64,000 nt of DNA from DAIDKA01 sp035487155 (GCA_035487155.1 DATHMK010000033.1:19468-83467); one strand, 5' to 3'; shown: positions 42,829 through 51,190, counted from the first letter of the stretch. The notes: generated from the letters alone by a model not told the origin. A program made the numbers and translations.

Positions 42829-43833
42829 ATGAAGCGCTATGCATTCGTCGGCTGGGTCGCCGCGTTGATCGTCATCGGAATGCCGCAGGCTCGTGGTGCG
42901 GCAGAACAGGTCAGTCTCGGCGTCGTCAACTGGATTGGCTACGGTCCGCTGTATTGTGCGGCCGCAAACGGCTACTACCGCAAATACGGTTGGGACGTAA
43001 AGCTCGTGACATTCAGCGATAACTCGTTGATGACCGGCGCGCTGGAGGGGGGTGAGCTCGGAGCCTCGACACTGACCTATGATCAGGTGCTCATTGCCGT
43101 GGCCAAGGGCTGGAAGCTCAAGGTCGTGATGCCGATCGATTACTCGGCCGGCGGGGACGCGATCCTTTCCAAAGTCTCGATCCGCACCGTCAAGGATCTG
43201 AAGGGCCGCACGGTGGCCTTTCAGCCTTCCTCGCCCTCGGACTTCCTCCTGGGATATGCGCTCGCGCAGGCCGGGCTCTCGCAGAGCGATGTCCGTGCAG
43301 TGAACTCCACGCCAGAGGGTGTGGTTGCAATCATGGCGAGCGGCTCGGTTGACGCCGGCGTCACCTACGAGCCCAGCGTGTCGATGATTCAAAAAATCGG
43401 AGGCGGCAATCAGTTCCATGTGCTGCTGTCCTCGCGCGACGCGCGCGGCCTGATTACCGACGTGCTGGCGTTCAGGGAAGATACGATTGCCAAGAACCCC
43501 AAGATGATCCAGGCGCTGATTCGCGGTGGCTTGGATGGGTTGGATTTCATGGGCCGGCAACCCGATCAAGCCGCTGTCATCATCGGCAAAGCGCTCGGGA
43601 TCAGCGTTGCGGACGTCAAGGCACAGCTGCTGAACGTCGAGAATCCGCACCTGGCGCAGCTCGGCGATGTGTTCAAAAAGGCCTCGGTACTGCCGTCGTT
43701 CCACGCCAGCGGCAATATCATCGGTGGGATTCTGAAGCGGGAGGGGCAGATCCAGAAGCTGCCCCCGATTGAGGCCACCTACGACGCCTCCTTCGTGACC
43801 GCATTACAGGCGCAAGCGGGAGGACTCCAATGA
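42829..43833 (+). CDS. Second ABC substrate-binding protein without its own permease
   Basis: The 334-residue protein has a signal peptide (about 1-23, ending ARGAA) and is a diverged paralogue of the binding protein at 38717-39724: both begin VxLGV-NW-G or VKVGV-DW-G, have a YYRKYG or FFRKYG segment, a DYSAGGDAI / DNSAGNDAL segment and the same length. No second permease or ATPase accompanies it, so it may feed the transporter at 39721-41341 with another ligand. The next gene overlaps by ATGA. Ligand unknown. Confidence 0.88.
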   Translation: MKRYAFVGWVAALIVIGMPQARGAAEQVSLGVVNWIGYGPLYCAAANGYYRKYGWDVKLVTFSDNSLMTGALEGGELGASTLTYDQVLIAVAKGWKLKVVMPIDYSAGGDAILSKVSIRTVKDLKGRTVAFQPSSPSDFLLGYALAQAGLSQSDVRAVNSTPEGVVAIMASGSVDAGVTYEPSVSMIQKIGGGNQFHVLLSSRDARGLITDVLAFREDTIAKNPKMIQALIRGGLDGLDFMGRQPDQAAVIIGKALGISVADVKAQLLNVENPHLAQLGDVFKKASVLPSFHASGNIIGGILKREGQIQKLPPIEATYDASFVTALQAQAGGLQ

Positions 43834-44831
43834 ATGGCCTGTTTCGGCGAGCCGGGGCTTGGCCCCATGCCGTCATGATTGGGTACACGCTCGGGGGCTG
43901 GGGGCTCGGTGTTTGGCTGCTCACGCGCCCCGAGATCCTGCTGAACGTCGTCGGAGTATTGCTGACCGCACATACCCTCATCTGTTCGGGATACATGATT
44001 CACGAATGCGCCCATCAGACGGTGTTCGCGCGCATCGTGTCCAACGATCGCCTGGGCATACTGATGAGCTGGCTGAACGGCGCATGCCTGGCTGACTATC
44101 AGAGACTGAAGATGAAGCATCTGCGCCATCACACCGATCGGCTCGATGTGGTGACCTTCGATTATCGTGCGGTGCTGAAGCGTGCGCCGGTTTGGGTTCG
44201 TCGGTCCGTGCTGGGGCTTGAATGGGCCTACATTCCGTTTGTGGAGTTGCTGATGCGGGCCATGATCGTGGTGGCGCCATTTCGCCACGGGACGGTGCGC
44301 GCCCGGGTGCGCACCGTGAGCCTGCTGATGGTGCGAGTGGTGTTTTGGTGCGCATTGGCACTGGTTTCGGTGAAAGCACTGCTGCTGTATGCCATTGCCT
44401 ATCTCATATTTGTGCATGTGCTGCGCTTCATGGACGCCTTTCAGCACACCTACGAGGTGTTTCCGTCGCAATCGCTGACGGCGGCGCCCCCGGATCCGCG
44501 CCGCACTCGCCGCTATGAGTACGAGAACACCTACTCGAACCTGGTGGCGATCCGCTGGCCGTGGCTTAATCTGCTGGTGCTGAATTTTCCCTATCACAAT
44601 GCGCATCACACCAAGACCGGGGTGTCCTGGTACGAGTTGCCGGCCCTGCATCGGGAGCTCTACGGCACACATGATCCGCAGGTCATACCGTGTCGCGATC
44701 TGATCGTGAATTACCACCGTCACCGGGTCGCGCGAGTCCTGGCGGAGGACTATGGTTCGGTGGGCGGTGGCGAGGACCGTGCAAACGGGTTTCTCGGCGC
44801 CGTGGGCGTTTCGTTCCTGACCGCGGTATGA
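43830..44831 (+). CDS. Membrane di-iron fatty-acid-desaturase-family enzyme
   Basis: The 333-residue integral membrane protein carries the three histidine boxes of the desaturase/hydroxylase superfamily: HECAH (58-62), HLRHH (97-101) and HNAHH (256-260), with hydrophobic pairs between them. These ligate two irons that activate oxygen for desaturation or hydroxylation of aliphatic C-H bonds. A lipid substrate is the usual expectation. In this operon, between a binding protein and an isochorismatase-family hydrolase, both overlapping by ATGA, an alternative is hydroxylation of an alkyl or prenyl guanidine that would release guanidine. That is a hypothesis, not shown by the sequence. Confidence 0.88.
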   Translation: MNGLFRRAGAWPHAVMIGYTLGGWGLGVWLLTRPEILLNVVGVLLTAHTLICSGYMIHECAHQTVFARIVSNDRLGILMSWLNGACLADYQRLKMKHLRHHTDRLDVVTFDYRAVLKRAPVWVRRSVLGLEWAYIPFVELLMRAMIVVAPFRHGTVRARVRTVSLLMVRVVFWCALALVSVKALLLYAIAYLIFVHVLRFMDAFQHTYEVFPSQSLTAAPPDPRRTRRYEYENTYSNLVAIRWPWLNLLVLNFPYHNAHHTKTGVSWYELPALHRELYGTHDPQVIPCRDLIVNYHRHRVARVLAEDYGSVGGGEDRANGFLGAVGVSFLTAV

Positions 44832-45478
44832 ACTCTTCGGCCACCACTGCGCTCGTCGTGATCGACATGCAGCGCGATTTCCTTGATCCCAGGGGATACA
44901 TCGGCCAAAGCGGGGTTGATGTGGAAGTCTTGCGCGCGCCGATTCCCAATGTGAGGCGTCTGCTCGAGGCGGCGCGAGCGGCCGATATTCGCATCATTCA
45001 CACCCGCGAGGGGCACCGGCCGGACCTCGCCGATCTCAATCCCGCCAAGGCGCGGCGGGCCGCTCGCGTCGGCGCGGCGATCGGCAGTCGTGGTCCACTG
45101 GGTCGGCTGCTGGTGCGGGGGGAGCCCGGGCACGAGATCATTGATGAACTGTTGCCTTTGCCCTCCGAGGTGGTGATAGACAAGCCTGGGTTTGGCGCCT
45201 TCTACGCCACGGACCTTGAGCTTGTGCTCCGTGCCTGGGGCGTAACGGCATTGACGCTGAGCGGCGTTACGACCGACGTTTGCGTGCACTCGACGCTCCG
45301 CGAGGCGGTGGATCGGGGCTTTGAGTGTCAGACCGTGGGCGACGCCTGCGCCGCTGCCGATACCGGGCTTCATGAGGCGATGCTCAGGTGTATTGCCGGT
45401 GAGGGCGGCATATTGGGGCGAGTCGTGACCACGGCTGAGGTCGTAGCAGAGTGGCAAGGGACTGCTCGCAGCCGCTGA
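44828..45478 (+). CDS. Isochorismatase-family cysteine hydrolase, biuret-hydrolase-like
   Basis: The 216-residue protein has the catalytic triad of the family: Asp13 (VVIDMQ), Lys119 (IDKPG) and Cys152 (TTDVCV), with the cis-peptide GVTTDVC. Stretches such as IIHTREGHRPDLADL, LVRGEPGHEII and FYATDLELVL closely resemble, from memory, the bacterial biuret hydrolases that make allophanate. In those enzymes a Gln-Gly-Gly occurs where this has Glu192-Gly-Gly, so the substrate may differ. Its product could be allophanate for the hydrolase upstream. The start overlaps the desaturase stop, and it ends the operon. Confidence 0.87.
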   Translation: MNSSATTALVVIDMQRDFLDPRGYIGQSGVDVEVLRAPIPNVRRLLEAARAADIRIIHTREGHRPDLADLNPAKARRAARVGAAIGSRGPLGRLLVRGEPGHEIIDELLPLPSEVVIDKPGFGAFYATDLELVLRAWGVTALTLSGVTTDVCVHSTLREAVDRGFECQTVGDACAAADTGLHEAMLRCIAGEGGILGRVVTTAEVVAEWQGTARSR

Positions 45479-45499
45479 ATTACTTCTTGCTGGTGTACG

Positions 45500-46153
45500 T
45501 CAGTCGGTCGGTGGGCTGCCGGTGAAAACCGCCAATTGAGCCGCGAAGGCGCGCTGGTAGGCGGCGCGCGCTTCCCCGCGGCCGACATAGGCGGCAAGGT
45601 TCGGCTGTTCGTCAAGCAAGCCGGATGCTTTCAGCCGCAGCAGCACCGATACCATCATCAAGTCACCCGCGCTGAAGGCGCCATCGAGCCAGTCGGCATC
45701 GCCAAGGCGACCGGAAAGTCTACCCAGCGTGTCACGGATGCGATCCTTGACTATCAGCAGGCGCTGCTCGTACCAGGGCCTGTCGCTCTCCAGGATCCTG
45801 GTGTTTGCGAGATCAAGGATTGGTGGCTCGACCGTGTTGAGCGCGGCAAACATCCAGCTGATCGCGCGCGCCCGCGCATTCGCATCCTCGGGCAGCAGGT
45901 TTGGATGGCGCTGCGCGATATGCAATACGATCGCCCCCGATTCGAACAGAGCAAGAGCGCCTTCTTCGTAGGTCGGAATCTGCCCGAAGGGATGAAGCGC
46001 CAGATGCCCCGCGCCCTTCATCGCCTCAAAGGAAACAAGACGAACCTCGTAAGGCTGGCCGGCTTCTTCGAGCGCCCAGCGCACGCGCATGTCACGCGCC
46101 AATCCGCGGCCGCGATCGGGCGATCGTGCAAAGGCGGTAATGGTAGGTGTCAT
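45500..46153 (-). CDS. Glutathione S-transferase
   Basis: The 217-residue protein has the thioredoxin-like N-domain (about 1-82) with the cis-proline segment GQIPTYEEGALALFESGAIV and an all-helical C-domain (about 95-205) containing the SAGDLMMV N-capping box. It would conjugate glutathione to electrophiles in the cytoplasm; the substrate cannot be inferred. It converges on the guanidine operon with a 21-bp gap and lies 30 bp after the Ni/Co permease gene on the same strand, with a poor ribosome site. Confidence 0.9.
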   Translation of the reverse strand: MTPTITAFARSPDRGRGLARDMRVRWALEEAGQPYEVRLVSFEAMKGAGHLALHPFGQIPTYEEGALALFESGAIVLHIAQRHPNLLPEDANARARAISWMFAALNTVEPPILDLANTRILESDRPWYEQRLLIVKDRIRDTLGRLSGRLGDADWLDGAFSAGDLMMVSVLLRLKASGLLDEQPNLAAYVGRGEARAAYQRAFAAQLAVFTGSPPTD

Positions 46154-46183
46154 CGGGAGGCCGGCGGTAATAGTGGTAGTGGC

Positions 46184-47245
46184 CTAGGAATTCGCAGATT
46201 TCTTCACTTCCAGCCGGTCGTAGTCCTTGTACCGGTAGACCACGACCGAGGCCGCCCAGGCGATGATGAAAATGGCGATGATGATGAATCCGAGATTGTT
46301 GAAATTGCTGTTTAGTTCGCTGATGACAGTCCAGAACGGTCCGGAGAGCTGCATTTTACTCATCAGCAGGCCCAGTGCCTCAATGCCACCGATCAGTACG
46401 GCGATCACCACCGACACCAGCGTTATCGTCATGTTGTAGAACAGCTTGCGGATCGGCTTCACATAGGCCCAGTCGTAGGCCCCCAGCATCAGAATGCCGT
46501 CGGTCGTGTCGATCAATGACATGCCGGCGGCGAACAGCGCCGGAAATACCATGATCGACCAGATCGAGACACCCTTTGCGGCCTGGGTGGCAGAAATACC
46601 CAGCAGCGCGACTTCCGTGGCCGTATCGAAGCCCAGACCGAACAGGAAGCCGAGCGGGAACATGTGCCAGCTCTTGCGGATGAGAGCAAACAGCGGCCGA
46701 AACAACCGCGAGGCGAACCCACGCTTGTTCAACAACAGGTCGAAGTCCTCCTCGACGAACTCGCCACCGCCGCGTACGTGCCGAAAGGTCTTCCACACGG
46801 AGAAGAAAATCAGCAGGTTCATTACCGCGATCGCAAACAGGAACAGCGCCGACACCGACGTGCTGATGATGCCGCCCACGCTTTTTGCCTGATCGAAGTG
46901 CAGGGCCGCGGCGGTCAGCGCGATGCCTGCGGCCGCCAGGATCACCACCGTGGCGTGACCCATGGCAAAGAAGAACCCCACCGTGACCGGGCGCTGGCCC
47001 TCCTGCATCAGCTTACGGGTGACATTGTCGATGGCGGCGATATGGTCCGCGTCCACGGCGTGCCGCAGGCCGAAGCCATAGGCCAGAAGGCCGGTGCCAA
47101 GCAATACCGGCTGCTGCCGAAAGGTCAGGAACGCCCAGACCCATACCACCACATTGATGACCAGCAACAGCGCATATACCGCCGTGATCGAATGGCGCAG
47201 GGGCCTCATTCGACGATCGAACAAGTAGCGGATCAGGCCAAGCAT
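46184..47245 (-). CDS. NicT-family nickel/cobalt permease
   Basis: The 353-residue membrane protein has about eight helices and the family signature RHAVDADHIAAIDN in helix 2 (near residue 61), plus GFFFAMGHATVV, LGFLFGLGFDTATE and MSLIDTTDG, all characteristic of HoxN/NixA/NicT secondary Ni2+/Co2+ transporters. It would import nickel or cobalt for a metalloenzyme encoded elsewhere; no urease or hydrogenase is in the window. An ATG 12 codons later is an alternative start. The upstream 100 bp hold a palindrome ACGTT-N4-AACGT (47348-47361) that might be a metal-regulator site. No cobalamin-riboswitch box was seen. Confidence 0.92.
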   Translation of the reverse strand: MLGLIRYLFDRRMRPLRHSITAVYALLLVINVVVWVWAFLTFRQQPVLLGTGLLAYGFGLRHAVDADHIAAIDNVTRKLMQEGQRPVTVGFFFAMGHATVVILAAAGIALTAAALHFDQAKSVGGIISTSVSALFLFAIAVMNLLIFFSVWKTFRHVRGGGEFVEEDFDLLLNKRGFASRLFRPLFALIRKSWHMFPLGFLFGLGFDTATEVALLGISATQAAKGVSIWSIMVFPALFAAGMSLIDTTDGILMLGAYDWAYVKPIRKLFYNMTITLVSVVIAVLIGGIEALGLLMSKMQLSGPFWTVISELNSNFNNLGFIIIAIFIIAWAASVVVYRYKDYDRLEVKKSANS

Positions 47246-47612
47246 TAGGTAGTTCGCAGACCGGTCGGTAAGCCGGCGAGACGTACTGTATACACGATGA
47301 TTCAGGCGCCCGGCTTCACCGGGGGCGCCCGGTTACCGTTCTAGTTGACGTTGTATAACGTGACTAGGCCATGTTAACGGTGGATTTGGCCCTGGGACAA
47401 GGGCGCGAAGCGCCCGGGGGCGCTCCGGCGGCGCTAGGGCCCCTGGATTGGCTCATGTCCCCCGGGTGCGGGCGCAGCCGCAGCGATGGCGGCATGGCCG
47501 GTCATTTTCGGCTCGCCGCAGGTCCCCGGGCGAGGATTGGCAGCGCCTTCAATTGAATACACCCCCTTGGGTGCCACCCCGAACTGCAGGTGTTCCCGCC
47601 CGCATTTGCCCC
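47246..47612. other. 367-bp intergenic region without a convincing gene
   Basis: This stretch separates the divergently placed Ni/Co permease start and the 3' end of a small minus-strand gene. It holds the palindrome ACGTT-GTAT-AACGT (47348-47361), a GC-rich hairpin around 47304-47332 (GGCGCC arms) and a perfect GGGCGC-GAA-GCGCCC hairpin near 47400. The first is placed as an operator for the permease. Frames inside show no recognisable protein. Confidence 0.5.
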
Positions 47613-47879
47613 TTAGTTACTGGCGGTGGTTTCAGCCGGCTGCGCCTGGCAACGTGGGGTCGTTTCCGGGGTGACCTTGGTCTGGGTACCGAAGGTACTG
47701 GTGAGGGAACTTTCGAGGCTTGTATAACCCTGTCCCTCGAAATTTATGCATTCCTCCTTGGTGGCAAAGCCCTGCACGGCGACGACATAACGCTGCGTAA
47801 CCATGGCTACTCCATGACCATCCACGTCCGCGACCGGCCCACCAAAGCTCACCATCACCGTCAATATCAGCTGGTACAT
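47613..47879 (-). CDS. Small exported protein of unknown function
   Basis: The 88-residue protein starts at an ATG with AGGGAG five bases upstream. The N-terminus (MYQLILTVMVSFGG) is hydrophobic but short, and the rest has TQRYVVAVQGFATKEECINFEGQGY and a low-complexity Thr/Gln/Pro tail. Two cysteines (in EECIN and PRCQA) could form a disulfide in the periplasm. I recognise no family. It is separate from its neighbours. Confidence 0.55.
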   Translation of the reverse strand: MYQLILTVMVSFGGPVADVDGHGVAMVTQRYVVAVQGFATKEECINFEGQGYTSLESSLTSTFGTQTKVTPETTPRCQAQPAETTASN

Positions 47880-48010
47880 ACGCACTCCCTGCCAGAAGGA
47901 AAATCCGGGGTCCGCACATCGCGAATCCATCGAGGCGAGATCCTCACGCGCCGGCGAGAGCTTGGCAACCTGTAGGCGATTGCCTACGTCGCTGAAAAAC
48001 GACGGCGCGA

Positions 48011-48196
48011 TTATTGGAACTTCGGCTTGGCCGGCAGGGGATTGTCGCTATACGGCAAAGCGTGGGACGGGGCAGGGCTTTCGCGCCTCACCCAGGTTTC
48101 GGTTTCGATGGAATGTACCGCCGGCGGGTCGCTGGCAGGGAAGGATTCATCCAGCGCCTCGTCAAGTCGGATATCAAGATCGGGTGAATGATTCAT
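48011..48196 (-). CDS. Small acidic protein with DESFPASDPPA motif
   Basis: The 61-residue protein contains LDEALDESFPASDPPAV at residues 11-27, a motif that recurs in many short proteobacterial hypothetical proteins, usually next to stress or envelope genes. It is acidic in the first half, Pro/Ser-rich later, and likely disordered. I choose the ATG at 48196 because the motif family begins close to it. Function unknown. Confidence 0.75.
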   Translation of the reverse strand: MNHSPDLDIRLDEALDESFPASDPPAVHSIETETWVRRESPAPSHALPYSDNPLPAKPKFQ

Positions 48197-48367
48197 AGGA
48201 TAAGTGTGTGCCTGCAGTCGGCAGGCGGTACAGTCACCAACACGCACAGTGACCTGTCGGAGCGCGATGACATGATCTCGCATGGCGAAGCGGCTGGTGT
48301 GCCGGGCACGGAACGTACTGCGCTGTCGCCTGTCCAACCTGGACCAGGGCTGCGCAGCGAACCATTC

Positions 48368-49918
48368 ATGATCCATACAAGGCTGCTTTTCGCGGCGAGT
48401 TGCCTGACGCTGATGAGCGCATGCGGGGCGGACAGTGTGGGCGGCGCGTTGGCCTCGATCGGCATCACGAGCGGTCCGCCACCGGAAGGAACCTTGCTGC
48501 AAAGTCCCGCACAGCTGGTGTCGACGGTTACGGCACCGAGCCTGTTGGTGGAACTCAATGTGGCCACCCATCAGCAGCTGCTTTCCCTGAGCGGCACGCC
48601 GGTGTGCGACGTGCTGATCTATACCATCGAGTACGAGACCGTGGATGGCGCGAATCAACCCACCACGGCCTCCGGCGCGCTGATGGTGCCGAGCGGTCTG
48701 GGCAGCACCTGTACCGGTTCGCGTCCCATTGTCGAGTATGCCCATGGCACCTCCACGGACCGCAATTTCAGCATGGCGGACCTGAGCAATGATGAGCCGC
48801 TGGCGCTGGCGGCGGTATTCGCCTCGCAAGGCTATATCGTCGTGGCACCCAATTACGCGGGCTATGACACCTCGACACTGACCTATCATCCGTACCTGAT
48901 CGCCGAGCAGCAATCAAAGGACATGATGGACGCGCTGAAGGCGGCGCGCACCGCGCTGCCACTGGTGTCGGCGACGCTGACCCGGGACAGCGGCAAACTG
49001 TTCATCACCGGTTACTCCCAGGGCGGCTATGTGGCCATGGCCACCCATCGCGCCATGCAGGCGGCCGGCATGACGGTGACGGCCTCGGCGCCGATGTCCG
49101 GACCGTACGCCCTGGCTGCCTTCGCCGATGCCGTGTTCTATGGCGACGTCAACGGCGGTGCGCCGATCTCCACAACGCTGCTTCTGACCGCCTATCAGGC
49201 CGCATACGGAAATATCTATGCGGATCCCAGCGAGGTCTTCGAACCGCCGTATGCGACCGGCATCCAGACCCTGCTGCCCACCACGATGACACGCAGCCAG
49301 CTGTACTCGGAAGGGCTGCTTCCCCAGTACGCCCTCTTCAGCCTGACGCCTCCGGCGCCGCAGTTTGCGGCCATCACGCCCCCGACCACGCCTGCGGCCC
49401 TGGCGGCGGTGTTTGCGCTGGGTTTTGGCACCGGCAACCTGATCCAGAACAGCTATCGGCTGAGCTATCTTCAGGACGCGCAGGCGAATCCGGATGGTGG
49501 ATTTCCCACGGTGACGACCGGCGTTGCGAGTCCCTCCGCGCAGCTTCCCGCGCGTCAGGCATTGCAGCGCAATGATCTGCGCAACTGGGTTCCGACCGCG
49601 CCGCTGCAGCTTTGCGGGGGTGACCTCGACCCAGTCGTATTCTTCTTCAACACCCAGCTAATGCAAGGCTACTGGGCCGCGAATGCGCCGGCGTCGGCCT
49701 CGATTGGCGTCCTGGACCTGGAGTCGGCGGTGGCCGCCAACGATCCTTATGCGACTCTCAAGCAGGGCTTTGAGCTGGCAAAACAGGCGCTTGCCGCCGC
49801 TGCGGTTGCGCAGGGAGCCAGCGACGGCGGGGCATCCGCCGTCGCCACGGCCTACCACGCTACATTGGTGGCACCGTTCTGCTTCGCCGCGAGCCGTTCG
49901 TTCTTCGCGAACTACTAG
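48368..49918 (+). CDS. Lipoprotein alpha/beta hydrolase (secretory lipase/peptidase-like)
   Basis: The 516-residue protein begins with a lipoprotein signal (LTLMSAC, Cys19). The hydrolase core has VEYAHGTSTDR for the oxyanion region, YIVVAPNYAGYD, the nucleophile elbow GYSQGG (Ser218) and LQLCGGDLDPVVFFFNTQLM for the acid region; a long Ala-rich cap lies around 290-400. The fold resembles secretory lipases and related S9-like hydrolases. It would be anchored to the outer membrane and hydrolyse esters or amides there. The start at 48368 gives the signal; upstream in-frame codons overlap the small minus-strand gene. It stands alone, convergent with the PRC-barrel gene. Confidence 0.85.
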   Translation: MIHTRLLFAASCLTLMSACGADSVGGALASIGITSGPPPEGTLLQSPAQLVSTVTAPSLLVELNVATHQQLLSLSGTPVCDVLIYTIEYETVDGANQPTTASGALMVPSGLGSTCTGSRPIVEYAHGTSTDRNFSMADLSNDEPLALAAVFASQGYIVVAPNYAGYDTSTLTYHPYLIAEQQSKDMMDALKAARTALPLVSATLTRDSGKLFITGYSQGGYVAMATHRAMQAAGMTVTASAPMSGPYALAAFADAVFYGDVNGGAPISTTLLLTAYQAAYGNIYADPSEVFEPPYATGIQTLLPTTMTRSQLYSEGLLPQYALFSLTPPAPQFAAITPPTTPAALAAVFALGFGTGNLIQNSYRLSYLQDAQANPDGGFPTVTTGVASPSAQLPARQALQRNDLRNWVPTAPLQLCGGDLDPVVFFFNTQLMQGYWAANAPASASIGVLDLESAVAANDPYATLKQGFELAKQALAAAAVAQGASDGGASAVATAYHATLVAPFCFAASRSFFANY

Positions 49919-49919
49919 C

Positions 49920-50276
49920 TCAGGCATCCATGTGGTAGTAACGATCGATGCGACTGCCGAAGTCGTTATCGTAGACCGGCACGTTGTCCGGGCGGTAACG
50001 GGGCGCCTTGTCCAGGATGTTCTTGTCCAGGGGCACGACGTAGCCATCCCTTTCGGTGTCGTAGCGCAGCACATTCCAGGGAATCGGATAGCGGTCGGTC
50101 CCCATGCCGAGAAAACCGCCGAACTCGAGCACGGCGTAGCGGATATGTCCGGAGCGCTTGTCGATCATCAGATCATCGATGGATCCGAGCTTGTCGCCCG
50201 AGCCGTTGTAGACCGCTGCGCCCTCGACCTTGTCTGAGGAAATCACGTAGCCGCTGGTATTGGTGGTCGTAGTCAT
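49920..50276 (-). CDS. PRC-barrel domain protein
   Basis: The 118-residue protein has a PRC-barrel fold over residues 10-90 (GYVISSDKVEGAAVYNG, LGSIDDLMIDKRSGHIRYAVLEFGG, YPIPWNVLRYD). Stand-alone proteins of this kind are widespread in soil proteobacteria, often stress-induced and of unknown partner. Its stop is two bases from the stop of the convergent lipase gene. The ATG at 50276 is preceded by GGAGGAC. Confidence 0.9.
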   Translation of the reverse strand: MTTTTNTSGYVISSDKVEGAAVYNGSGDKLGSIDDLMIDKRSGHIRYAVLEFGGFLGMGTDRYPIPWNVLRYDTERDGYVVPLDKNILDKAPRYRPDNVPVYDNDFGSRIDRYYHMDA

Positions 50277-50406
50277 TGTCGTCCTCCTGGGACGTTGGAT
50301 TCGGTACAGCGCGCAGCTTGTCGCCGGCCGTCCGCCGCCGGGATCAGTGATAACCGCGGATGCGCGTAAGAATCTTCGACCCCGGCACTGCCGGGGGCTT
50401 GGCCTA

Positions 50407-51186
50407 TCAAGACCGGCGCTGCGCGACGATGAACAGGCGCGGGAAAGCCAGCAGGCGCTGGCCATCGGCGCGGGCTGGATAGGCCGCAGCGATGAGCGGC
50501 GCGTACGCGGCCAGAAAGCCGGCGCGTTGTTCCAGGGACAGCGGCTCAAGGAACGGGCGCAGACCCGTGGCCTGCAGCCACTCGATGATGGCGGCGGGGG
50601 AGGCCATTGGATGCTGATAGGTGGTGTGCCAAACATCCACCCGGGCCGCCTGCTTGGCCAGCAGATCGTAATAGCCATCGATGCTCAGCAACTGCGTGCG
50701 GACCTGCTCGGCATTTGCGAGCAGGGCTTTCCATGGTGCCCGAGCCGCCAGCTCGCGCATCAGGCGGCGACTGGGTTCCTCGAAATTGTCCGGCATCTGA
50801 ATCGCCAGGACCCCAGCGGGCCCCAGCAGGGAAAGCAGGCGCGGCAACAGGCGCGCATGATCGGGAACCCATTGCAGGGTGGCGTTGGCGAAAATGAGGT
50901 CGGGGCGCTGCGGGAAGTCCGGCTCCCAGCGCGCAACATCGCCCAGCTCGAAGCGTGCCTGTGGCAGACGCTCGGTGGCACTGCGCACCATGGCCGGGGA
51001 ATTGTCGATGCCAATGACCTGCGCGCTTGGGAAGCGCTGTACCAGCAACTGGGTCGAATTGCCCGGACCACACCCCAGATCGAACGCCAGGGAGGCACTG
51101 GTCAGGGGCACCCGCGCCAGAAGTTCCACCGCCGGGCGGGTGCGTTCGTCTTCGTAGCGCCGGTAGAGGTTCGGGTTCCAGTCCAC
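50407..51186 (-). CDS. tam: Trans-aconitate 2-methyltransferase
   Basis: The 259-residue protein has the class I SAM methyltransferase fold with the glycine motif FDLGCGPGNST (residues 34-44), IGIDNSPAMV, and the family-typical N-terminus MDWNPNLYRRYEDERTRPA and ATLQWVPDH. It matches Tam in length and order and would methylate trans-aconitate to limit its inhibition of the TCA cycle. It is 4 nt from the following monooxygenase-fold gene on the same strand. Confidence 0.92.
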   Translation of the reverse strand: MDWNPNLYRRYEDERTRPAVELLARVPLTSASLAFDLGCGPGNSTQLLVQRFPSAQVIGIDNSPAMVRSATERLPQARFELGDVARWEPDFPQRPDLIFANATLQWVPDHARLLPRLLSLLGPAGVLAIQMPDNFEEPSRRLMRELAARAPWKALLANAEQVRTQLLSIDGYYDLLAKQAARVDVWHTTYQHPMASPAAIIEWLQATGLRPFLEPLSLEQRAGFLAAYAPLIAAAYPARADGQRLLAFPRLFIVAQRRS

Positions 51187-51190
51187 GGTC

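Noticed and set aside
43779..44723. A 314-codon minus-strand open frame opposite the desaturase gene
   Set aside because: Composition is His/Gln-rich and the plus strand carries three intact histidine boxes with coupled neighbours; the antisense frame is a shadow.
47246..47612. Possible cobalamin or Ni/Co riboswitch upstream of the NicT permease
   Set aside because: I found no B12-box sequence and no convincing conserved Ni/Co aptamer pattern on the minus strand; only short palindromes are present.
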